From Treponema primitia ZAS-2 (GTDB lineage: Bacteria; Spirochaetota; Spirochaetia; Treponematales; Breznakiellaceae), in assembly GCF_000214375.1 (NCBI RefSeq), contig NC_015578.1:682001-746000 (forward strand): 64,000 nt of DNA. The letters run 5' to 3'. The notes beneath the pieces were generated by a model. The model did not search any database. It was not told the DNA's origin and was given only the letters and a program-made list of their open reading frames with translations. Positions 57,603 through 64,000 of the stretch are shown piece by piece. The position numbers and the translations under genes are program-made. How positions within the stretch are numbered: position 1 is the first letter of the stretch; each line of letters opens with the position of its first letter.

Positions 57603-60600
57603 ATGATAGGCCATACCGGACTAAAAAAAACCAGTGCCGCACTTTTCCTGGGGTGCCTGATTTTTTCCGCCTGCTCCAATATGCTTGAAAGTTCCAACTC
57701 TCCCAACTCTCCCAACTTCTCCGGTTATCCCGGTACTTACAACCCGATTCCCCCGGGGAAAGGGCGGGTTATGGTTAAGATCGGAGATTCAAGCGGCGCC
57801 CGTACCCTGATTCCTGAGGATCTTCCGGTTTTTTCTAAATATGAATTGGAATTTACTGCCCCCGGAAAGGACTCGTTTTCCCTGAGCATTTCAGCGCCTC
57901 TGGATATGGCCGGTCTGACCGGCAGCGGCTACCCGGTGGATCTGGACTCGGCAATTTGGAGCCTGACAGTTACCGCCTTTGTTTCCTACGAAGGCGCTTA
58001 TTTACAGGCCGCAAACAATACGATCACCCTTGATGTTGTCGACGGCGCCCTTACCCTGCAAACCATAACGGTGGACTCCCTCCCCATAAGCCAGGGCGGG
58101 GACGGCCTTTTCTACTGGAACCTGGCGGTTTCAGATGTTTCCTATACCGGGACCCTGACTTTAGCGAGGGAAGGCGAGGGCGCGGCGCTGAGCAAGACCT
58201 TCCCTGGGGACACTCTCACCGGGACCGCTGCGGTGGCTGCGGGCTATTATGTTATGATTCTGGAATTAACCAACGATGCGAATAAAACCGCCCGCCGGGC
58301 GGAGGTGGTACATATCTACCCCGGGCTTACCACCAATGGGGATTTCAGTTTTTCCGGCGGTGACTTTGTCGCCCAGAAGTACCTTGAGGGAACGCTTTCC
58401 CTATCTGATTTTTCAGGCCCTGTCTCGGCGATTACAGTCCATGCCTACAGCGGCGCCGGCTTTACCCAGATGCTTGACTCTGTTCTCGCCGTTGATACCG
58501 ACGGGACCTGGGCTTGGAAAGCGAAAGTCCCGGTTACCCACAGGGACATAAATTTCCTGGCGGCCATTACGGCGGGCGGCAAAACCTATACCTTAATCGT
58601 GGGGACCGAGAGCTCTGTAGGGGATGCCGGCCGGTCCGGTATAAGCCTTTCGGCGGTGTACAAAACTATTACCGCCTGGGCGGAAATCAAAGAGGCCATT
58701 GATCGGATACCCCCGGCCGCCGCCGGATTTGTCCCGGGCGGGGAAAGCGTCCTGGTTATCGGCGCTTCTTTTGATATTGCCGATTCCATTGTTTTAAACA
58801 AGCCCATTACCTTGGAAGCGGATTCCTCGCCCCGGAGTATTACCCGGGGAACGGGGATGACCGGCGCGTTCTTTGACATACAAAGCGGCGGGAGCCTTAC
58901 CCTGGGCGAAACCTCGACCGCTGTATTGACCCTGGACGGGAACAAGGGCTCCGTAACAGCCGCCGCCGCGATGGTCACCGTGAATGGCGGAAGCCTGGTT
59001 ATGAATGACAATGCGCTTATCACCAACAATTCAAACAACGGCGTTTCTGTGAATACCGGCAGTTTTACCATGTCCGGAAGTGCCCAGGTGGCGCAAAATA
59101 ATCCGGTGTACCTTGCGGCGGGGCGGACAATCACCCTGGGCGGTAACTTGACCCAGACGACTGCGGCTGTCATCGATTTACCGGCTTCTACGGCCCTTGG
59201 CGCCCAGGTTCTGGAAGGATCCGCCTACCTCATCGGGAATCACAGTAAATTTACCATTGCCGGCTATGACAGCGACGTACGCTGGGTGAATTCCGCCGGG
59301 CAACTGGAGTTTGTGAAGCTCCTGGAGGGAACGCTCTCCCTGTCCGCTTTCTCAGGCGGGACCGCCTCGGCGATTACGGTCAAGGCTTACAGCGCCGGCT
59401 TTACGGAATTACTTTACACCGATACCGCCGTCAATACCGGCGGGACCTGGACCTGGGAAGCGAAAGTCCCGCTCACCCAAAACACCATAGATTTTCTGGC
59501 GACCATTACGGCGGGCGGCAAAACCTATACCTTAATCGCGGGGACCGCGACCTCCTCAGGGGACCAAGCCGGTATAAGCCTCGCTGGGGTGTATACATCC
59601 ATCACCGGTTGGCAGGACATTAAAGCTGTCCTTGACCGGATACCACCGGCCTCTACCGAAGGCTTTACCCCCGCCGACGAAAGCGTCCTGGTCATCGGCG
59701 CTAGTTTTACTGCTACAGCCACTTCGGGAACCATCGTTTTAAACAAGGCCATTACCCTGAAGGCGGATACTACATCAGACCGGAGCATTACCCGGGGAAC
59801 AGGGATGACCGGTGCGTTTTTTGACATACAAAGCGGCGGCAGCCTTACCCTGGGCGAAACTTCCGCAGTAAAGCTATTGACCCTGGACGGGAACAAAGGC
59901 TCCGTAACAGCCGCCGCCGCGCTTATCACCGTGAATGGCGGGATCCTGATTATGAATAATAATGCGCTTATCACAAACAATACAAACTACGGCGTTTCTG
60001 TGAATACCGGCAGTTTTACTATGTCCGGGAGCGCCCTGGTGGCGCAAAATAATCCGGTGTACCTTGCGGCGGGGCGGACAATCACCCTGGGCGGTAACTT
60101 GACCCAGACGACTGCGGCTGCCATCGCCTTACCGGCTTCTACGGCCCTGGGCGCCCAGGTTCTGGAAGGATCCGCCTACCTCAGCGGGAATCACGATAAG
60201 TTTACCATTGACGGCTATGACAGCGATGTGCGCTGGGTGAATACCGCCGGGCAACTGGAGCAGCTTTCCTTGGTCCTGGATGGAACGCTCTCACTGACTG
60301 ATTTCTCAGGCGGTACTGTCTCGGCGATTACGGTCAAGGCCTACAGCGACAGCGCCTTTACCTCGGCGCTTGACTCTGTTTCCGCCGTCAATGCCGGAAC
60401 CTGGACCTGGAAAGTGAAAGTCCCGGTCACCCAAACCTCCGTAGATTTTCTGGCGATCATTACGGCGGATAGTAAAACCTATACCTTGATCGTGAGGACA
60501 GCGTTCTCCGTAGGGGGCGCCAGCCAGTCCGGTATAAGTCTCTCAGCTGTGTATAAACCCATCACCACCTGGATGGGACTCAAAGAGGCCATTGACCGGA

Positions 60601-61517
60601 TACCTCCCGGCTTTACCCAGGGTGAGGAAAGCGTCCTGATCGTCGGCGGTGATGTTACTACCACAACCGCTCCGGGAACCATCGTTATTAACAAGCCTAT
60701 TACCTTAAAGGCGGATTCCTCTAACCGAACTATTACCCGGGGAACGGGGATGACCGGCGCGTTCTTTGACATACAAAGCGGCGGCAGCCTTACCCTGAGC
60801 GAGGCTTCCGCAGTAAATCTATTGACCCTGGACGGGAACAAAGGCTCCGTAACAGCCACAGCCGCGCTTGTCGCCGTGAATGACGGAAGCCTGGTTATGA
60901 AAGACAATGCGCTTATCACAAACAATACAAACAACGGCGTTTCTGTGAATACCGGCAGTTTTACTATGTCCGGGAGCGCCCTGGTAAACCAGAATAACCC
61001 GGTGTACCTTGCGGTGAACCAGAAAATCACCCTGGGCGGCGACTTGACCCAGACATTTGCGGCTGCCATCGCCTTACCGACTTCTACCGCCCTGGGCGCC
61101 CAGGTTCTGGAAGGATCCTCCTACCTCATCGGGAATCACAGTAAGTTTACCATTGCGGGCTATGACCCCGCCGTGCGTTATGTGGATACTAACGGGCAAC
61201 TGGCCCAGCGTGAACCTTCCATAACCTGTGTGATCGGCTATTCTCAGCTTTCATTTAGCGGCGCTGCCGTGGCGGTTGACCGCGGCGCAACGGTATCCGT
61301 GACGGCCCAAAATGCCACGGGCCTAACGTTAAGCGGCTGGACCGCATCAGGGCGGGATTATAGGGGAGCCCGAATCACCCTTTCCAATGTAACCGGCGCC
61401 ACCGAAGGCCTCACATTTACCGCCCCATCGGCTGCGGGGGAGTATGATATAACCATAACGGTTATCGTTAACGGCAAAATCCATTCAGGAAATTTCAGGC
61501 TTAGGGTACGAGCATGA
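57603..61517 (+). CDS. Large lipoprotein with three about 315-residue repeats
   Basis: 1304 residues from ATG 57603 (GGGAG 7 nt upstream). Lipobox LIFSAC, Cys24. Residues 40-250 contain the ARTLIP module shared with two other lipoproteins in the window. Three highly similar repeats follow, beginning near 58384, 59322 and 60275; each has a beta-sandwich part (GTLSLSDFSG...WKAKVPVT) and a beta-helix-like part (SITRGTGMTGAFFDIQSGG; NNGVSVNTGSFTMSGSA; ITLGGNLTQT). A separate 95-residue C-terminal domain ends the protein. Probably a surface adhesin. Long identical stretches should allow recombination between repeats. Confidence 0.75.
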   Translation: MIGHTGLKKTSAALFLGCLIFSACSNMLESSNSPNSPNFSGYPGTYNPIPPGKGRVMVKIGDSSGARTLIPEDLPVFSKYELEFTAPGKDSFSLSISAPLDMAGLTGSGYPVDLDSAIWSLTVTAFVSYEGAYLQAANNTITLDVVDGALTLQTITVDSLPISQGGDGLFYWNLAVSDVSYTGTLTLAREGEGAALSKTFPGDTLTGTAAVAAGYYVMILELTNDANKTARRAEVVHIYPGLTTNGDFSFSGGDFVAQKYLEGTLSLSDFSGPVSAITVHAYSGAGFTQMLDSVLAVDTDGTWAWKAKVPVTHRDINFLAAITAGGKTYTLIVGTESSVGDAGRSGISLSAVYKTITAWAEIKEAIDRIPPAAAGFVPGGESVLVIGASFDIADSIVLNKPITLEADSSPRSITRGTGMTGAFFDIQSGGSLTLGETSTAVLTLDGNKGSVTAAAAMVTVNGGSLVMNDNALITNNSNNGVSVNTGSFTMSGSAQVAQNNPVYLAAGRTITLGGNLTQTTAAVIDLPASTALGAQVLEGSAYLIGNHSKFTIAGYDSDVRWVNSAGQLEFVKLLEGTLSLSAFSGGTASAITVKAYSAGFTELLYTDTAVNTGGTWTWEAKVPLTQNTIDFLATITAGGKTYTLIAGTATSSGDQAGISLAGVYTSITGWQDIKAVLDRIPPASTEGFTPADESVLVIGASFTATATSGTIVLNKAITLKADTTSDRSITRGTGMTGAFFDIQSGGSLTLGETSAVKLLTLDGNKGSVTAAAALITVNGGILIMNNNALITNNTNYGVSVNTGSFTMSGSALVAQNNPVYLAAGRTITLGGNLTQTTAAAIALPASTALGAQVLEGSAYLSGNHDKFTIDGYDSDVRWVNTAGQLEQLSLVLDGTLSLTDFSGGTVSAITVKAYSDSAFTSALDSVSAVNAGTWTWKVKVPVTQTSVDFLAIITADSKTYTLIVRTAFSVGGASQSGISLSAVYKPITTWMGLKEAIDRIPPGFTQGEESVLIVGGDVTTTTAPGTIVINKPITLKADSSNRTITRGTGMTGAFFDIQSGGSLTLSEASAVNLLTLDGNKGSVTATAALVAVNDGSLVMKDNALITNNTNNGVSVNTGSFTMSGSALVNQNNPVYLAVNQKITLGGDLTQTFAAAIALPTSTALGAQVLEGSSYLIGNHSKFTIAGYDPAVRYVDTNGQLAQREPSITCVIGYSQLSFSGAAVAVDRGATVSVTAQNATGLTLSGWTASGRDYRGARITLSNVTGATEGLTFTAPSAAGEYDITITVIVNGKIHSGNFRLRVRA
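58384..61215 (+). repeat. Three about 945-bp coding repeats
   Basis: Units begin at 58384, 59322 and 60275 (spacings 938 and 953 bp), all in frame. Blocks such as those around 58851-58920, 59805-59870 and 60745-60800 are almost identical. Confidence 0.8.
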
Positions 61518-64000
61518 GCGGGAACATACACATGAACAGGAAAACAATTAAGCGGCGTATTCTTTTTACCCTTCTTCCGGGGATAATTTTTCTCGCCTCC
61601 TGCGCCCAGCCCTTGGCAAATTTCTCCGAGACCGGGCCTGGCGGTACACCGGGAACCGTGACCATACGCCTGAGCCTCGGAACAGGGCTTGCCCGCACTG
61701 CAGTACCGACAATAACCCCCGGGTTTTATGTCGTGAGAATTACTAATACTTTGGACACCGTTACCTATGGCTCAGGCTCGGGCACGAGCGGAATTGTTTC
61801 TGTCTCCTTTTCGGCTCCCCTCGATGCGACGGTAAGTTTGGTAAACATTATTGCTGAAGCTTATGACGAAGAATACGGCCTCCTCTTGGCCCAGGGCAAA
61901 GAAGAATCCTTTCCAAGCTCCAACCTGGGGGATTCACCTATCACGGTTACCCTTAACCTGGTCGACCCCGGCCCCGGAACCGGGGACATAAGCCTGACCT
62001 TCAGGTTTGAGGAACCCATTGATCCCGACGATGCGGTTGCCGCCGTGGAAGCCCACCTTTACCCCTCCTACGACCCCGATGGAACGCCTTTTACCGATGA
62101 ATGGACCCCCTATTCCAAACGGTTCACCCTGGGTAACGGCATTTCCGATCCTCCTTCTGATGACGGATACCGCCAAATTACCTTTGAAGCGGCGGATGTG
62201 CCGACGGGGAACGCCGCCCTAAGCCTCTGGTTCTACCGGAAAGACGGCTCCCTGATCAAGGTTTTTGACGACCTGGGGGTTCTGGTCTATAAAAACCTGA
62301 CCACCAATAAGTGGATAGTAGACGACGCTTTAGTATCAAGCTTTGACCTTACGGCGGAGAATTTCCTTTCCTCCGACGCGACCCTGTTAATGCCTACGGG
62401 GATAATCGTTGGCAGCGCTTTCGGAACCCTGTCCCCGGCTTTTAACAGCGGCACTTATCACTACGGCGGCTTGACCGGCACAGGTAGTCTGACCCTGGGC
62501 TTTACCCTGGGAAAAGCAGGGCAGACTTATGCCCTGGAAGTAAACGGGACAGTTCTTGCAAGCCCCTCAGTTACTCATACGGGAGATGTCTATTCGGCGA
62601 GTATTACCGGCCTTACCCTACAGTTTAACAAAGTAACCATCATTGTAAGCGCCCCGGATCAACTGCACAGCAGCCGGTACACCCTGGACTATACCAATGG
62701 GTCATCCCCAACAACGGTCTATTATGTTAGCCCCGGGGGAACCGGAAACGGATTAAGCCTAGCCAGCCCCCTTGGTTCGGTACAGGCGGCGGTGACTGCC
62801 ATAAGAACCGCCTATGCCGATATCGGTGACCCTTGGCCCGGCAAGTCCACAGTAAGTATCGAGCCTGCGGTGATCATCGTGAGCGGAGAAGTAACCGGTA
62901 CAGCAAGCACAAACGGGCTGGTTGATATAAGCGACACTGGCTTGTATGACACCTTGCCCCCGATCATCCTCCAGGGAAATCCCGATAACCCCGGTACACT
63001 CGATGCCGATGAATTAAACCGGGTGTTGTATATAAAAAATGCCAATGTACGGCTGGGGGACAGCCTGACCCTCACAGGAGGGAGACACCCCGATGACAAT
63101 GACGATGGCGGCGGGGTGAAAGTCGTGAATGGGACCTTCACCATGAGCGGGGGAACCATTAGCGGGAATATCGCCTACTGGGGCAGTGGGGTGTCTCTTG
63201 ATAGCGGGACCTTCACCATGACCGGGGGTAGTATCACCGGGAATGGAGATAGTTCATTTGAAGACAGCGACGCTGGCGGAGTCGGGGTGTTTGTCGGCGG
63301 GACTTTCAAGATGAGTGGGGGAACCATCAGCAATAATATCATGGGACAAGGCAAAGGCGGTGGGGTGCTGGTGCCCTTCGGGGGGACCTTCACCATGACC
63401 GGCGGGACCATCAGCGGAAATAAATTTCTGAGCGAATCTCCCAGCCAAGGCGGCGGGGTGTATGTAGAAAATGACGACGACTTTACCATATCCGGAGGCA
63501 GTATCAGTGGGAATATCGCCTACTACGGTAGTGGGGTGTATCTTAATTCCGGGATCTTCACCATGAGCGGGGGTAGTATCAGCGGGAATGGGGATATTTC
63601 ATTTGGAGGTTGGGGCTCCGGCGGAGTCGGGGTGTATGTCGGCGGGACTTTCAATATGAGCGGAGGAACCATCAGCAATAATATCATCCAAGAAGGCTGG
63701 GGCGGCGGGGTGCGGGTCGGCAGGGTGCTCGTCGACGACGAGTGGGTCGGCGGGACCTTCAACATGACCGGCGGGACTATCAGCGGTAATAAAGTCTTGG
63801 GCGTCGCTTCCGGCAAAGGCGGCGGCGGGTTGTATATACAAGGGGGCGCCCAATTTATCATGTCCGGTGGGAGCATCATCGGGAATCGTGCCGACGAACA
63901 TGGCGGTGGTATGTTTATAGATGACGGCTCCAAATTTTCCATGAAAGGTGGTAGTATCAGCGGCAATACTACCAATGGCCTAGGAGGCGGGGTGATGTTG
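61514..64000 (+). CDS. Lipoprotein with right-handed beta-helix (Pmp-like) repeats, 3' end outside window
   Basis: At least 829 residues; open at the right edge. ATG 61514 overlaps the previous stop (ATGA); ATG 61532 is an alternative. Lipobox IFLASC, Cys30. Residues 45-180 contain the ARTAVP module found in the other lipoproteins. From about residue 515 there are repeated units of the form TFTMSGGTISGN...GGGVYV, spaced about 25-40 residues, matching parallel beta-helix folds and resembling chlamydial Pmp GGxI repeats. Likely a surface protein with many strands stacked in a helix. Confidence 0.75.
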   Translation, partial: MSGNIHMNRKTIKRRILFTLLPGIIFLASCAQPLANFSETGPGGTPGTVTIRLSLGTGLARTAVPTITPGFYVVRITNTLDTVTYGSGSGTSGIVSVSFSAPLDATVSLVNIIAEAYDEEYGLLLAQGKEESFPSSNLGDSPITVTLNLVDPGPGTGDISLTFRFEEPIDPDDAVAAVEAHLYPSYDPDGTPFTDEWTPYSKRFTLGNGISDPPSDDGYRQITFEAADVPTGNAALSLWFYRKDGSLIKVFDDLGVLVYKNLTTNKWIVDDALVSSFDLTAENFLSSDATLLMPTGIIVGSAFGTLSPAFNSGTYHYGGLTGTGSLTLGFTLGKAGQTYALEVNGTVLASPSVTHTGDVYSASITGLTLQFNKVTIIVSAPDQLHSSRYTLDYTNGSSPTTVYYVSPGGTGNGLSLASPLGSVQAAVTAIRTAYADIGDPWPGKSTVSIEPAVIIVSGEVTGTASTNGLVDISDTGLYDTLPPIILQGNPDNPGTLDADELNRVLYIKNANVRLGDSLTLTGGRHPDDNDDGGGVKVVNGTFTMSGGTISGNIAYWGSGVSLDSGTFTMTGGSITGNGDSSFEDSDAGGVGVFVGGTFKMSGGTISNNIMGQGKGGGVLVPFGGTFTMTGGTISGNKFLSESPSQGGGVYVENDDDFTISGGSISGNIAYYGSGVYLNSGIFTMSGGSISGNGDISFGGWGSGGVGVYVGGTFNMSGGTISNNIIQEGWGGGVRVGRVLVDDEWVGGTFNMTGGTISGNKVLGVASGKGGGGLYIQGGAQFIMSGGSIIGNRADEHGGGMFIDDGSKFSMKGGSISGNTTNGLGGGVML

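Noticed and set aside
56723-57715. 330-codon minus-strand frame
   Set aside because: Antisense to the lipoprotein gene and spans its minisatellite; no signal peptide or motif.
58586-61069. Three similar minus-strand frames of 151-196 codons
   Set aside because: They are the antisense of the three 945-bp coding repeats, hence their similarity to each other.

Overview
The window looks like a chromosomal segment of a free-living or gut-associated spirochaete, most likely a Treponema of the termite-gut type (T. primitia / T. azotonutricium-like). The evidence is the flgF-flgG-flgJ periplasmic flagellar cluster, the L21-Prp-L27-Obg-NadD/YqeK-LCP-RsfS block in treponemal order, spirochaete-style lipobox lipoproteins, a spirochaete-type DUF5312-like protein, and glutamate synthase, hydroxylamine reductase and 2-oxoacid:ferredoxin oxidoreductase genes that suit an anaerobe. 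Most genes are fairly GC-rich. A few short AT-rich genes (the MNT-HEPN-Dam operon and a small membrane protein near 44.8 kb) look acquired.

Layout. 1-2.8 kb: end of a CPBP protease, then flagellar rod genes on the minus strand with a sigma-28-like promoter. 2.9-4.2 kb: a DUF4258/MqsA-like toxin-antitoxin pair and a divergent XRE repressor with its operator. 4.2-8.2 kb: two large surface lipoproteins. 8.2-18.2 kb: a short hicBA pair, tyrS, murJ, gltD and gltB. 18.2-25.8 kb: a 30-bp inverted-repeat element, hcp, an AT-rich dam-HEPN-MNT operon, an aldo/keto reductase and a sodium:solute (proline-type) symporter. 25.9-27.1 kb: tRNA-Asp and tRNA-Pro followed by an array of tRNA-tail repeats, then a very acidic small protein. 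27.1-32.0 kb: the conserved housekeeping block. 32.3-40.0 kb: glycosyltransferase, acyltransferase, MATE exporter, argS, pgeF and a DUF5312-like protein. 40.0-42.5 kb: tRNA-Glu and tRNA-Gln, each with its own tail-repeat array, bracketing a Panacea-type toxin-antitoxin pair. 42.6-49.3 kb: NlpC/P60, pirin, apt, GGDEF response regulator, UPF0303, a hicB remnant, a Phd/PIN pair and a PflA-like radical SAM gene. 49.4-53.5 kb: an ECF sigma/anti-sigma pair running directly into a four-subunit 2-oxoacid:ferredoxin oxidoreductase. 53.5-56.2 kb: a HigBA-like pair, deoC and an outer-membrane barrel. 56.3-64 kb: three consecutive repeat-rich lipoproteins, the last cut by the window end.

The most unusual content is a family of modular, hairpin-rich repeats attached to the 3' ends of three tRNA genes (Pro, Glu, Gln). 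Every array repeats the 3' end of its own tRNA in sense orientation, and most units (all in the Glu and Gln arrays, the first two in the Pro array) also carry an antisense copy of that tRNA's T-arm. The Glu and Gln arrays share an almost identical 35-nt hairpin module and a second hairpin with the same loop but a different, fully paired stem. I recognise no described element with this design. A second genome-scale signal is the 11-mer GGGACAGAGCT, present about twelve times in either orientation, often inside genes. A third is the density of toxin-antitoxin modules (six apparent pairs plus a decayed hicB), one of which sits between two diverged copies of the 3' end of the neighbouring radical SAM gene.
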